A stretch of DNA of 58,588 nt from Polyangiaceae bacterium (GTDB lineage: Bacteria; Myxococcota_A; Polyangia; Polyangiales; Polyangiaceae), in contig JAICQQ010000029.1 in NCBI GenBank assembly GCA_025937785.1, positions 1 to 58,588 of the forward strand, written 5' to 3'. This document shows, in pieces, positions 1-9,222 of the stretch (its first letter is position 1; each line of letters begins with the position of its first letter). The notes under the pieces were generated by a model. That model ran no database searches. It was not told the origin of the DNA and worked only from the letters and a program-made list of their open reading frames with translations. Position numbers and translations under genes: made by a program.

Positions 1-82
1 ACTTCCAATCCCTCATGATCGAGCGTCATGCTCCAGCCATCGGCCCCACCTCGGCATCGGTTGCGCTTCTTCGGGCACGGGC

Positions 83-109
83 ACGTTTACGTTCACGTTC
101 ACGTTCACG
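83..109. repeat. Hexanucleotide repeat (ACGTTC)n
   Basis: Four and a half tandem copies of a 6-base unit (ACGTTT once, then ACGTTC three times, then ACG), preceded by two copies of GGGCAC at about 73-84. On the minus strand it reads GAACGT repeats. Lies in the gene-free left edge (1-137), downstream of the LysR gene. Simple-sequence expansion, no function assigned. Confidence 0.8.
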
Positions 110-137
110 GGGCCATCGTCCAATTCAGGGACAGGCC

Positions 138-1013
138 CTAGTCGAAGGTGGCCATGTTCTCGACGCAGACCTCGATGAACGTGCGCACCTTCGGAGACAG
201 GTAGTTGGCGCTCGGGTACACCACATACAGGGCCGGCGCAGGCATGCAGTACTTCGGTAACACGCGCACCAGTGAAGGGGCCCTGGATGCCTGACGCGGC
301 AGCGCCGCGATGCCGCGTCCGTCGCTGGCGGCGGCGACGAGCAGGCTGAAAGTGTTGGCGGCCAGTACGCCCGAGACCTTGACGCGTTCGTTGCCGTCGG
401 GCCCGGAGAACTCCCAGGTCACGTCGAGGCTCGGGCCGAAGAGCAGCACGCGGTGAGCCGCCAAGTCGTCGAGGCTTTTGGGCTCGCCGTGGCGTTCGAC
501 GTAGGAGCGACTCGCCCACAGCGCGATCTGCGAGTCTACGAGCTTGCGTGCGACCAGCGTCGAGTCTGCCAAAAGACCGGCCCGCAGCGCCAGGTCGTAG
601 CCCTCGCGCACGAGGTCGACGTGCGTGTTACTGACGTCAGCGATGATGCGCACCTTGGGGTAGCGCTCCGCGTACGCTTGCAGCACCTGCGCGGCGCGGT
701 CCTCCAGCCCGATCGGGAGCGAGAGCTTCAACACGCCCGTGGGCGCCTCGAGCATGCCTTCGAGCACTTGCTCGGCGCTCCGCAGTTCCTCGAGCGCGCG
801 GCGCGAGCGCTCGTAGTAGGCGAGGCCAGCCTCGGTGAGGTGAAGTGTGCGGGTGGTGCGCTGCAAGAGCTGCGTGCTCAGCGCTTGCTCGAGCTTCTGG
901 ATGCGGCGGCTGACGCTCGACTTCGGCACGCGGAGCTCGCGGGCGGCTCTGCTGAAGCTGCCGTGAGCTGCGACCTCGACGAAGGCCATCACATCTTCAG
1001 GGTCCGCTTTCAT
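138..1013 (-). CDS. LysR-family transcriptional regulator
   Basis: A DNA-binding regulator of 291 residues, the usual LysR length. An N-terminal winged helix-turn-helix (residues about 4-63) contains the typical LysR run GSFSRAARELRVPKSSVSRR followed by a QLLQRTTR segment. The rest is the periplasmic-binding-like effector domain, of the class that usually senses a small molecule. The ATG at 1013 is chosen because the protein then starts MKADPEDVMAFVEVA, just before the helix-turn-helix; 27 upstream in-frame codons look non-coding. It diverges from the DoxX-like gene at 1131 and a near-perfect palindrome covers its start codon, so autorepression and control of the neighbour are likely. The ligand cannot be told from the sequence. 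Confidence 0.93.
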   Translation of the reverse strand: MKADPEDVMAFVEVAAHGSFSRAARELRVPKSSVSRRIQKLEQALSTQLLQRTTRTLHLTEAGLAYYERSRRALEELRSAEQVLEGMLEAPTGVLKLSLPIGLEDRAAQVLQAYAERYPKVRIIADVSNTHVDLVREGYDLALRAGLLADSTLVARKLVDSQIALWASRSYVERHGEPKSLDDLAAHRVLLFGPSLDVTWEFSGPDGNERVKVSGVLAANTFSLLVAAASDGRGIAALPRQASRAPSLVRVLPKYCMPAPALYVVYPSANYLSPKVRTFIEVCVENMATFD

Positions 1014-1034
1014 TGTTCGAATATTTAGAACAAT
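1012..1034. promoter_or_regulatory. LysR-type operator between the divergent LysR and DoxX genes
   Basis: ATTGTTC (1012-1018) and GAACAAT (1028-1034) form a perfect 7-base inverted repeat around an A/T-rich 9-base centre. T1017 and A1029 are separated by 11 bases, the T-N11-A signature of LysR binding boxes. It overlaps the LysR ATG (1011-1013). Assignment to the adjacent regulator is inference. Confidence 0.75.
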
Positions 1035-1130
1035 ATGTTGATTTTTGCAACACTGGTGCTCTCCAGGCGACGGACGCAAAGTGCAGGCGTTCACGAAAAC
1101 TGAGCACGAAAACTGAGAAGAAGAGGTTCC

Positions 1131-1556
1131 ATGACTGAATCGAGACCCACGATCGCCGCGCGCTTGGCCCTAGGGCTGGTATTCGCGGTGTTTGGCCTGA
1201 ATGGCTTCCTGCACTTTCTGCCCATGCCCCCGCCCCAAGGCGCAGCCGCTGACTTCATGGGGGCGCTTGCCGCCACCGGGTACATGTTTCCTGTGATCAA
1301 GGGCGTCGAAGTGGTGGCTGCCGTGCTGCTGCTGAGCGGTCGCCTGCCGGCCCTCGCGCTACTGTTGTTGGCACCCATCGTCGTCAACATCATCGCGTTC
1401 CACGCGTTTCTGGCGCCCGCGGGCCTGGCGCTCGGTCTCGTGGTGCTGGCGCTGGGAGTGTTCCTCGCGCGCCAATACTGGCCAGCGTTTCGTGGTGTCT
1501 TCCAGTCGCCTGAGCGGCACACCCCGGCGCCCGCGGTGGCCTCCGCAGAGGCTTGA
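1131..1556 (+). CDS. DoxX-like family inner-membrane protein
   Basis: A 141-residue protein with four hydrophobic helices (about 10-30, 44-70, 77-97, 100-118) and the DoxX-type opening ARLALGLVFAVFGLNGFLHF. DoxX-like proteins are small four-helix membrane proteins, often paired with regulators of redox or thiol/quinone stress; the exact activity of this member is unknown. The ATG at 1131 follows an AAGAGG ribosome site. It is divergent from the LysR gene and about 100 bases from the operator, so it is the probable target of that regulator. The C-terminal 20 residues are Pro/Ala-rich and outside the membrane. No catalytic motif is visible. Confidence 0.85.
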   Translation: MTESRPTIAARLALGLVFAVFGLNGFLHFLPMPPPQGAAADFMGALAATGYMFPVIKGVEVVAAVLLLSGRLPALALLLLAPIVVNIIAFHAFLAPAGLALGLVVLALGVFLARQYWPAFRGVFQSPERHTPAPAVASAEA

Positions 1557-1588
1557 CCTGCGAGCGCACGCAAGGAGCGTCCCTCGGG

Positions 1589-1602
1589 ATCCCCCGGGGG
1601 AT
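1589..1602. repeat. 14-base perfect palindrome
   Basis: ATCCCCCGGGGGAT is self-complementary over its full length. It sits 33 bases after the DoxX stop and 47 bases before the prfB start. It could be a weak hairpin terminator without a T-run or a protein-binding site. Confidence 0.45.
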
Positions 1603-1648
1603 GTTCCAGCTGGCGTGGCCGAGCCCCGCATAGTAGACCGGACGCGCG

Positions 1649-2762
1649 ATGTTGGCTGAAACACGAAGCACCCTTGCAGATCTCCAACGGCGTCTCATGG
1701 CGCTAAGGGGGTCTCTTTGACGTTCCGAAGCTGAAGCGTGAGGTCGAAGAGCTCGACACACTCTCGAGCGAACCGAACTTCTGGAACGATCAACAGAAAG
1801 CCCAGGCCCTGATGCGGCAACGCGCCACCGCGCAAGAACGCATCGATCTCGTCGAATCATTGGGCCGGCAGATCGATGACACGCTCGAGTATTTCGAGTT
1901 GGGCGCGGCCGAAAACGACGAAGGGGCCATGCGGGAAGCCGAACAGCAGCTGCCGCAGCTGGTGGAGCGGATGCGCGCGGCGGAGCTCTCGCGCATGCTG
2001 GCGGGCCCGGTGGATCATGCCAATGCCATCGTCAGCGTGCACCCCGGCAGCGGAGGCACGGAGGCGAAAGATTGGGGCGATATGCTGCTTCGCATGTACC
2101 TCAGGTATTGTGAGCGCAAAGGCTTCAAGACCGAGATCATCGATTACCAAGCGGGAGACGAAGCCGGCATCGACGGAGCCTCGTTCATCGCCAGCGGTCC
2201 GAATGCTTATGGCTACCTGCGCGCCGAAATGGGCGTGCATCGCCTGGTGAGGATCAGCCCCTTCGACTCCAACGCGCGTCGGCACACGAGCTTCGCCGCG
2301 GTCGAAGTCACGCCCGACGTCGAGGACGAGATCGACATCGAGGTCAACGACGGCGATCTCGAGATCACGACCATGCGCGCCGGCGGCAAGGGTGGCCAGA
2401 ACGTGAACAAGGTCGAAACCGCGGTACGCATGAAGCACCTGCCGAGCGGCATCGTGGTGGTGTGTCGCGCGGAGCGCAGCCAGCACCAGAACCGGCACAT
2501 GGCGCTCAAGATGCTGAAGGCCAAACTCTACGAACGCGAAGTTGCCAAGCGCGACGCCGAGCAGGCGGCCTACGAAGCCGAAAAGGGCTCGATCGCCTGG
2601 GGCAGCCAGATCCGCAGCTACGTGCTGCAGCCCTACCAGCTCGTGAAAGACCTTCGCACGGAGCACGAGACCGGCGCCGTTCAGGCAGTGCTCGATGGCG
2701 ATCTCGACGCGTTCATCGAAGCCTACTTGCTCCACAGCGCCGATACGGCGGCTTCGAACTAG
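1649..2762 (+). CDS. prfB: Peptide chain release factor 2 (programmed +1 frameshift)
   Basis: RF2 recognises UGA and UAA stop codons and triggers peptide release on the ribosome. Reading begins at ATG 1649 with [20 protein letters not shown], meets an in-frame TGA at 1718-1720, and must slip +1 on CTT-T to continue at GAC 1719 to the stop at 2762. This gives about 370 residues, the normal RF2 length. The long frame has the RF2 codon-recognition tripeptide SPF (in [15 protein letters not shown]) and the universal GGQ release motif in [14 protein letters not shown]. Starting at the internal ATG 1812 would lose about 54 N-terminal residues, so the frameshifted model is preferred. It is followed by lysS, the same order as in Escherichia coli. 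Confidence 0.95.
1706..1721 (+). promoter_or_regulatory. RF2 autoregulatory +1 frameshift site
   Basis: The sequence AGGGGGTCTCTTTGAC holds a Shine-Dalgarno-like AGGGGG, the slippery CTT codon (1715-1717), the TGA stop (1718-1720) and the C after it that weakens termination. Spacing matches the classical prfB site. Low RF2 slows termination at TGA and lets the ribosome slip, raising RF2 synthesis. Confidence 0.93.
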
Positions 2763-2878
2763 TTCGGCGCGTCGCTCGCTACGGGCGGCCCAAACCGGGC
2801 CGTTTACCGGCCATGCCGATCGGCCGGCAAGAGTCTAGACTCGGCCTCGCTCCCGCGCTACACCGCCAGCGCACGATC

Positions 2879-4594
2879 ATGGGTGAACAGACCAAAGAGC
2901 CTACCGACGCGGGCGGTGAAGACGCCTTGATCCAGGTGCGTCGGGACAAGGCGGCGCGGATCCGCGAGCGCGGCGGAAACCCCTTCTCGAACCGCGTCTC
3001 CGAGACGGATCGTAGCATGATCGCCGACCTGCGCCGGCGCTGCGCCGACGCGCTGATCGAACCTGCCCATGAGCTGCGCTACGACGCCGAGCGCGTCGCC
3101 GCGCTCGCGGGCGCGGACTCAGTGACGCTGTGCGGGCGCATCATGGCGCGGCGCGGGTTCGGCAAGGCCTCGTTCTTGCCCTTGCGGGACGGGTCGGGCG
3201 AGCTGCAACTCTTCGCCAAGGCCGACGTGATGGGGGAGGGGTTCGCGGTGCTCGAGGATCTCGACATCGCCGATCACGTACAGGCGACGGGTACGCTCAT
3301 GGTCACTCAAAAGGGCGAGCTGAGCCTGATGCTGAGCTCGCTCAGCCTGCTCAGCAAGGCGCTCCGCCCTTTGCCCGACAAGTGGGGCGGGCTCAGCGAC
3401 GTCGACATTCGCTATCGTCGGCGTTACGTCGACATGGTCGCGAACCCCGAGGTGCAGTCGGTGCTCGGAGCCCGCGCTAGCGTGCTGGCAGGGCTGCGCT
3501 CGTTCCTGGACGGCCAGGGCTTCCTCGAAGTCGAGACGCCGAGCTTGCACTCGTTGATCGGCGGCGCTGCTGCCAAGCCGTTCAAGACGCACCACAACGC
3601 CCTGGATCTCGAGCTGTTCCTGCGCATCGCGCCCGAGCTCTACCTGAAGCGGTTGCTCGTCGGCGGCTTCGAACGGGTCTACGAGATCGGCCGTGCTTAT
3701 CGCAACGAAGGCATCAGCACACGCCACAATCCCGAATTCACGATCGTCGAATTCTACCAGGCGTACGCCACCTACGACACGCTGATGACGACCACCGAGG
3801 CGCTCTTGGCGCACGTCGATCGCAGGCTCGCCAGCGACATGCAGCAGCGCGGGTTGGGCGCGACGTATGCAGCGTGGAAGCAAGCGCGCGGCTACACCCT
3901 GGACGAGCCGTTCGCGCGCGTGCCGATGACTCGAGCCATTCAGGCAGCAGCTGCCAGAATGAGCCTACCCGACAACATCATCGAGCTCCTCGCCGACCTA
4001 GCCGTGACGGAGGCGACGCCGGCAGACCGCCGCGCTCGCGCTGACGCTTGGGTGAAAGAGTGGGCCGCTCGGTCCAAGCGCGTCAAACGCATCGAGTGGA
4101 CCAACTTCCGCAAGGGCCTCGGCGTGTGCGAGAGCGCGGGTGAACGCATCTTCTCTGCTTACGAGTACCTGGCTGAACCCTTTCTGGCCGAAGACTACCG
4201 CAGCGCCGACGGCAGCCGCAGCCTGCCCGTGTTCATCATCGACTACCCCGCCGAGGTGTCACCGTTGGCGCGCCGCAAAGACAGCGACCCGTCCCTGGTC
4301 GATCGCTTCGAGCTGTTCGTCGAAGGCCGCGAGCTCTGCAACGCGTTCAGCGAGCTGAACGATCCCGACGATCAGGCCGCGCGCTTCCAGGAGCAAGTCG
4401 CGAAGAAGAGCCGCGGCCACGACGAAACCATGGATTACGACGAGGACTACGTGAGGGCGCTCCAGCACGGGATGCCTCCCGCGGCCGGCTTCGGCCTGGG
4501 TGTCGACAGGCTCTTGATGATGCTGACTCAGCAGGCGTCCATCCGCGACGTGATCGCCTTCCCCTTGCTACGACCCGAAGGCGCCCAGGCATGA
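2879..4594 (+). CDS. lysS: Lysyl-tRNA synthetase, class II
   Basis: Charges tRNA-Lys with lysine using ATP in the cytoplasm. About 571 residues, somewhat longer than the usual 500. An OB-fold anticodon-binding domain (about residues 60-170, with GRIMARRGFGKASFLPLRDG) precedes the class II catalytic core. Motif 2 is present as RNEGISTRHNPEFT and motif 3 as GFGLGVDRLLMM near the C-terminus. The start MGEQTKEPTDAGG is chosen because the upstream in-frame stretch overlaps prfB and looks non-coding; no strong ribosome site is visible. There is an insertion between motifs 2 and 3 and the protein ends LLRPEGAQA. Its stop overlaps the start of the next gene by ATGA, so the two are probably translationally coupled. 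Confidence 0.95.
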   Translation: MGEQTKEPTDAGGEDALIQVRRDKAARIRERGGNPFSNRVSETDRSMIADLRRRCADALIEPAHELRYDAERVAALAGADSVTLCGRIMARRGFGKASFLPLRDGSGELQLFAKADVMGEGFAVLEDLDIADHVQATGTLMVTQKGELSLMLSSLSLLSKALRPLPDKWGGLSDVDIRYRRRYVDMVANPEVQSVLGARASVLAGLRSFLDGQGFLEVETPSLHSLIGGAAAKPFKTHHNALDLELFLRIAPELYLKRLLVGGFERVYEIGRAYRNEGISTRHNPEFTIVEFYQAYATYDTLMTTTEALLAHVDRRLASDMQQRGLGATYAAWKQARGYTLDEPFARVPMTRAIQAAAARMSLPDNIIELLADLAVTEATPADRRARADAWVKEWAARSKRVKRIEWTNFRKGLGVCESAGERIFSAYEYLAEPFLAEDYRSADGSRSLPVFIIDYPAEVSPLARRKDSDPSLVDRFELFVEGRELCNAFSELNDPDDQAARFQEQVAKKSRGHDETMDYDEDYVRALQHGMPPAAGFGLGVDRLLMMLTQQASIRDVIAFPLLRPEGAQA

Positions 4595-6333
4595 GCGTCG
4601 GTCCCGACGCCACAGCCGAAGCTCCCGCTGGAGGTCTCGGCAAGCTGGTGCAGCTCTGGTTCTCGCTGGGGCCCGGCCAGCAGATCGGCGCTGCAGCGCT
4701 GGCGTTCGTGGTCTTGCTCGTCGGCGTGTTCCTGCTCGTGCGGCGCCTGCGCATCGCTGGTCTACGCGGCGTGATGGTCGGGCTCGCCGTGTTTCTCGGG
4801 TTAGGAGCCGTGGGCTTCGGTGCCTGGACGCAGTACCTGCCCGAGCCCAGGGGCAGCTACTTCGTCTTGTGGCACCAGCTCGTGCGCGTGGGTGCCGCGG
4901 TATTCACGACCGCGTTCATCCTCGCGACGGTGCTCTTGTTCATCCCGTGGATCTTCACGCGGCTCGAACGCCGCGGAGCCACGCTGCTCGTGGCCGTGCG
5001 TCACGTACGCGCGAAGAAGAGCGGGTTTCTCACCGTGATCTCTTGGTTGTCCATCCTGGGCGTGCTGCTCAGCTCGCTGGCGCTGTGCGTGGTGATTTCG
5101 ATCATGGGCGGCTTCGGAGCCGACCTGAAGCGCAAGATCCTGGGCAACAACGCGCACGTGCGCATCGAGGCTACCAAACCGGGCGGCTTCGAGTACTGGC
5201 GCGAAGCGATCCAAAAGGTCGACAAGGTTCCCGGTGTCACCGCTGCCACTCCGGTCGTGTCGGGCGAGGTGATGGCCTCCAGCGCCTCGAACACCGCCGG
5301 TGTGATCATCAAGGGCGTCGACAAGGCGTCGATCGGCAAGGTGATCGACCTGCTCTCGAACATCGAGGTCGGTAAATTCAGCTACCTCGACGACACCAAA
5401 CGCTTGGCCCACCTGCCGCCCGAAGAGGTGATCGGTATCGGCCCGGGCGGGCAAAAGTACCTGAAGGGTCCGGAGTTCAAGCCCTTCTTGAGCAAAGATC
5501 TGGATCCCGACGTCGAAGAGGCTGTCGTTCCGGATGACGCCTACCCCGGGCTCATCGTCGGACGCGAGCTCGCCAAGAGCCTTCACGTCTACGTCGGCGA
5601 CGAGATCACGCTCGTGTCGCCGCTCGGAGATCTAGGCCCGATGGGCGTGCTGCCGCGCAGCCAGAAGTTCCGTGTGGCCGCGATCTTCTACAGTGGCATG
5701 TACGAATACGATTCGAGTCACGCCTATGGCAAGCTCGAGGTGGTGCAAGACTTCTTGGAAGTTGGGCACTTCATCAGCGCCCTCGACGTGAAGGTGAATC
5801 ACTCGGAAGAGGTCGACGACGTGCGTCCGCTGATCGAGCGCGCCTTGGGTCGCACGGACTTGCGCGTTCAGGACTGGAAGCAGTTGAACCGCAACTTGTT
5901 CAACGCGCTGCAGCTCGAGAAGATCGCCACCTTCGTGATCTTGATGCTCGCCATCATCGTCGCCAGCTTCTGCATCATCTGCACGCTGCTCTTGATGGTG
6001 ACCGAGAAGAGCAAAGAGATCGCGATCTTGAAGGCCATTGGCGCTAGCGACGTCATGATCCGCAACGTGTTCATGGCCGAAGGCGTGATCATCGGTGGCG
6101 TCGGCACCGTGCTCGGGGTCACCATGGGGTTCGTGTGCATGAAGGGGCTGCAGGCCTTCGGCTTCCGCCTCGACCCGAACGTGTACTACGTCGATCGCCT
6201 GCCCATCGAAGTGAATCCGGCGGACTATGGACTCGTGGCGTTGTGCGCCCTGGCCATCACCACGCTGGCTACCTTTTATCCCGCAACAGCGGCGAGCCGG
6301 CTCAGACCGGTGGACGGAATCCGGTACGAGTAG
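4591..6333 (+). CDS. LolC/LolE-type lipoprotein-releasing ABC permease with extended N-terminus
   Basis: Inner-membrane subunit of an ABC transporter that extracts lipoproteins from the inner membrane and hands them on towards the outer membrane. The region from about residue 140 is a standard LolC/E protein: first helix at about 150-175 with MGGFGADLKRKILGNNAHVR, a large periplasmic domain (about 180-430), then three C-terminal helices of FtsX type ending YPATAASRLRPVDGIRYE. The first about 135 residues are extra and carry three more predicted membrane helices, so 580 residues compares with about 410 in the family. It overlaps lysS by ATGA and is followed 26 bases later by lolD. The many lipoproteins in this window are likely clients of such a system. 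Confidence 0.9.
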   Translation: MSVGPDATAEAPAGGLGKLVQLWFSLGPGQQIGAAALAFVVLLVGVFLLVRRLRIAGLRGVMVGLAVFLGLGAVGFGAWTQYLPEPRGSYFVLWHQLVRVGAAVFTTAFILATVLLFIPWIFTRLERRGATLLVAVRHVRAKKSGFLTVISWLSILGVLLSSLALCVVISIMGGFGADLKRKILGNNAHVRIEATKPGGFEYWREAIQKVDKVPGVTAATPVVSGEVMASSASNTAGVIIKGVDKASIGKVIDLLSNIEVGKFSYLDDTKRLAHLPPEEVIGIGPGGQKYLKGPEFKPFLSKDLDPDVEEAVVPDDAYPGLIVGRELAKSLHVYVGDEITLVSPLGDLGPMGVLPRSQKFRVAAIFYSGMYEYDSSHAYGKLEVVQDFLEVGHFISALDVKVNHSEEVDDVRPLIERALGRTDLRVQDWKQLNRNLFNALQLEKIATFVILMLAIIVASFCIICTLLLMVTEKSKEIAILKAIGASDVMIRNVFMAEGVIIGGVGTVLGVTMGFVCMKGLQAFGFRLDPNVYYVDRLPIEVNPADYGLVALCALAITTLATFYPATAASRLRPVDGIRYE

Positions 6334-6359
6334 AAGTCTCGGTACCCCTAGGAGACACT

Positions 6360-7166
6360 GTGGCCGAAGCGCTAGTCACCATCGAAGGCCTCGAGAAGAA
6401 GTTCGTGCACATGGGGCGCGAGCTCCATGTGCTCAAAGGCATCGATCTGAACATCTACCGAGGGCAGATCCTGAGCATCGTGGGCCCGTCGGGTGCGGGC
6501 AAGAGCACGCTGCTACACATCATCGGCACCCTCGATCTACCGAGCGCCGGCAAGATCCGGCTCGGGGGCGAAGAGCTCACCACGATGGATTCGAGTCGGC
6601 TCGCCGCGGTGCGCAACCGCGACATCGGTTTCGTGTTTCAGTTTCACCACCTGTTGCCGGAGTTCGACGCGCTCGAGAACGTGATGCTGCCCGGCTTGAT
6701 TCAGGGCCGTGCGCGCCGCGAAATGGAGAAGCGCGCGAAGGTGCTGCTCGACGAGGTCGGCTTGGGTCACCGTGGGACGCACCGACCGGGCGAGCTGAGC
6801 GGCGGCGAACAGCAACGCGTCGCGGTGGCGCGCGCTCTCGCCCTCGAACCCAAACTGGTGCTGGCCGATGAACCTACGGGTAACCTCGACACGGCCACCA
6901 GCGACGCGATTCACGATCTGTTCTTTCACATCAACAAAGAGCACGGCACGACGATCATCGTGGTGACTCACAACGTTGCGTTCGCCGAGAGCATGCCGCG
7001 CGTGGTGCGTATGCTCGACGGGCGCGTCGCGCACGACGACAACAAGTCCGAAGCGGTGTACCGCAGCGCGCCGAGCCTCGCTGAAGGGGGCGCCGCTGCG
7101 GAGCCTGACCGCGATCCGGCCGACGGGCGCGCGGCCTCGGATGCAGCGCTCGAATCGGATCCCTGA
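6360..7166 (+). CDS. lolD: LolD-type lipoprotein-releasing ABC ATPase
   Basis: ATPase that drives the LolCE-type permease encoded just upstream. It has Walker [10 protein letters not shown], the Q-loop in [11 protein letters not shown], the ABC signature [15 protein letters not shown] and Walker [13 protein letters not shown], followed by VVTHN. The GTG at 6360 is selected because it follows AGGAGA at 7 bases and gives the normal N-terminus [17 protein letters not shown]; a longer frame reaching back into the permease gene is a shadow. About 268 residues; the last 40 form an acidic, Ala-rich tail absent from typical LolD. Confidence 0.93.
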   Translation: MAEALVTIEGLEKKFVHMGRELHVLKGIDLNIYRGQILSIVGPSGAGKSTLLHIIGTLDLPSAGKIRLGGEELTTMDSSRLAAVRNRDIGFVFQFHHLLPEFDALENVMLPGLIQGRARREMEKRAKVLLDEVGLGHRGTHRPGELSGGEQQRVAVARALALEPKLVLADEPTGNLDTATSDAIHDLFFHINKEHGTTIIVVTHNVAFAESMPRVVRMLDGRVAHDDNKSEAVYRSAPSLAEGGAAAEPDRDPADGRAASDAALESDP

Positions 7167-7193
7167 TAGCAGCACCTCAGTTGCCGGCGGGCG

Positions 7194-7202
7194 TGCTACC
7201 CT
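7194..7202 (+). promoter_or_regulatory. Candidate extended -10 element
   Basis: TGCTACCCT, a TG-n-TAnnnT extended -10-like sequence, lies about 25 bases before the lipoprotein start. The same TGCTA core recurs ahead of several other genes here. No convincing -35 is visible. Confidence 0.3.
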
Positions 7203-7224
7203 CGCGCGGTTTGCTCAACAGGGG

Positions 7225-9222
7225 ATGTACCGCGTGACTCGAGAAACCATCGGCCCATGGAGACTGTGTCTGGGAGCGGGCCTGGCTGCCGCGCTCGTTG
7301 CCTGCGGAGGCGGGTCGGATCGCCCGCCGACCGACGCGTTCCCCACGACGCGTCCGCAATCGTCGAGCACGAACGGCTCGGGCGGAAGCGCTGGCGAGGA
7401 CGGCAGCGGCGGCAGCACCAACGCGGGGGGATCTAGCAGTAGCGGCGGTAGCGGCGGCGGTTCCGACATCCCGACTGCGCCCCTGGTCGAGATCATCGCG
7501 CCGGAGGATGCGAGCATACCCGACGCAGTGCACGACGCTACGCTCGACGTCAGCTGCAAGGTGACCCAGTCGGAAGCGGTGGGTGCGGCACCGCTCGACC
7601 CATCGACGGTCGTGGTCGAGCTCTTGGACGGTGACGAACTCGTCGATTCGCAAGCCGGTGCCGAAGGGGACGAAAGCGACGTGTACGAGGCGAGCTTCGC
7701 CGTGCAGAACGTGCCGTCGGGCCCAATCACGGTGCGCTGCAGCGCCACCGACACCTCGCCCGACGCCGTGGAAGGCAGCGACGAAGTGCAGGCGTTTCTC
7801 GATCATGGTCCCCTCGTCACCGTGATCGCCCCGCTGCCGGCCGCAGCAGAATCCCCGCTGGGTGCCGTGGTGTTCGAGTACGAGGTGACTCCCGATGAGC
7901 TCGCCGCCGACGACGCGGGCGCAGCCGTCGAAATGGTCGAGCTGACGGTGAAGGGGCAAGACTTCGAGATCGCGCCGTTGCAGGACGATCCCAATGTATA
8001 TCGCACGACGATCGATTTTTCCGACCCCACGATTTTCCCCGAAGTGCCGGAAGGCTCCGTCTCGGTGGCTTTCACGGCGACCAACGCGCGAGGTATCGCG
8101 CATGCCGAACGCTACGACTTCTTGCTCGATAGCACCGGGCCGGCCATCGCCATCGCGTCGCCAGGCGATGGCGCTGTCGTCGGCGGTACGGTCAACCTAG
8201 TCATCGCGCTGCCAGAGGATGCGAGCGGCATCAATCTCGACACGCTCGAAGTGCAGCTGAACGATACGACGTACCCGTATGATCCAGACGGAACTTGGGC
8301 AATTAGCGAGGGCGAAGCGGTATTCCAGTTCGAAGCCGCGGCCCTCGGCGGCGGCGCCCAGATCACCGTGAACGTGCGGGTCGAGGACAACGCCGGCAAC
8401 GTCTCTCCGGGCGCGTCCAGCCTTTTCTACCTCGACGAGTACGGCCCGATCGTCATGCTCGACCCACCGAACTTCCGAGCCCTCAACAGCAACGGGCAGT
8501 GCTCGTACTCCTTCGATCCGCTCGGAAGCTCGCCGAACCAGGGAGCGCGCGTCGACAGCACCGAAGTGTATCGAGCGTTGGTCTGGGATCGCACGAATTC
8601 GGCTGGAGGTTCCGTGCTCCACATGGCGGGCGCGGACCGGGGCAGCGTGCAGCTGTTCATCCGCAAGCCCGATTCCCCGCTGGTGGTGGACACCACGGGC
8701 GATGATGTGTGCGACGACATCGCCGACGCGGATGCGCTCGCGTTCCAGGACCTCGCGCCGCTCGGCGCTGACGGCAGCCCCTGGTTCGGCGATGCAGAGG
8801 AAGATCCCGGGCCCGACGTGCCGCCTCGGGGGGAGTGCCCGGGAGGCACGAGCGCGAATCCCCCGAACTATCTGTGCGATGACGAGTCGGATCTCAGAAC
8901 CGTGGTGCACCACTCCACCGAGCCGTCCGAGTCGGTGGTTTACGCGATCGCGCCCGGGCAGGACAGCCCGCTGTGCAAGGGCCTCGAGTGGGAGTTGACG
9001 ACCGTATTCCCGGGCTACGAGGGCTGGGTATGCCTGGCAGCGCGCGCCTTCGACGAGGTGGGCAATCGCGGTGTTTCGAAACCGCTGGCGGTTTGCGTCG
9101 ATGGTCCACTCGCTGGCCAGCCGTCGTGCGCCACCGATCTCGACGAAGCTCCGCCGGACTGCACCGACGAGTGCAACGATCCACCGGAGCTCCCAGCGGG
9201 CGGCGTGCTCTACGAGCGTTAG
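7225..9222 (+). CDS. Large secreted lipoprotein with bacterial Ig-like segments
   Basis: A 665-residue exported lipoprotein. The signal peptide ends at LAAALVACGGG, a lipobox with the modified Cys in VAC. A low-complexity Gly/Ser linker (about residues 35-90) follows, then about three Ig/cadherin-like beta units marked by phrases such as VEIIAPEDASIPD, LVTVIAPLPA and IAIASPGDGAVVGGTVNL. The C-terminal 200 residues are rich in Cys and Asp. A GTG at 7234, better spaced from AGGGG, is an equally possible start. Such linker-plus-Ig lipoproteins are common on myxobacterial surfaces, but the function is unknown. The same frame stays open and protein-like for 55 codons after the TAG at 9220-9222 (see findings). 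Confidence 0.85.
   Translation: MYRVTRETIGPWRLCLGAGLAAALVACGGGSDRPPTDAFPTTRPQSSSTNGSGGSAGEDGSGGSTNAGGSSSSGGSGGGSDIPTAPLVEIIAPEDASIPDAVHDATLDVSCKVTQSEAVGAAPLDPSTVVVELLDGDELVDSQAGAEGDESDVYEASFAVQNVPSGPITVRCSATDTSPDAVEGSDEVQAFLDHGPLVTVIAPLPAAAESPLGAVVFEYEVTPDELAADDAGAAVEMVELTVKGQDFEIAPLQDDPNVYRTTIDFSDPTIFPEVPEGSVSVAFTATNARGIAHAERYDFLLDSTGPAIAIASPGDGAVVGGTVNLVIALPEDASGINLDTLEVQLNDTTYPYDPDGTWAISEGEAVFQFEAAALGGGAQITVNVRVEDNAGNVSPGASSLFYLDEYGPIVMLDPPNFRALNSNGQCSYSFDPLGSSPNQGARVDSTEVYRALVWDRTNSAGGSVLHMAGADRGSVQLFIRKPDSPLVVDTTGDDVCDDIADADALAFQDLAPLGADGSPWFGDAEEDPGPDVPPRGECPGGTSANPPNYLCDDESDLRTVVHHSTEPSESVVYAIAPGQDSPLCKGLEWELTTVFPGYEGWVCLAARAFDEVGNRGVSKPLAVCVDGPLAGQPSCATDLDEAPPDCTDECNDPPELPAGGVLYER

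Noticed and set aside
13..519. Minus-strand frame encoding a short Asn-Val repeat
   Set aside because: Antiparallel-frame shadow of the LysR gene; the NVNV run only reflects the hexanucleotide repeat.
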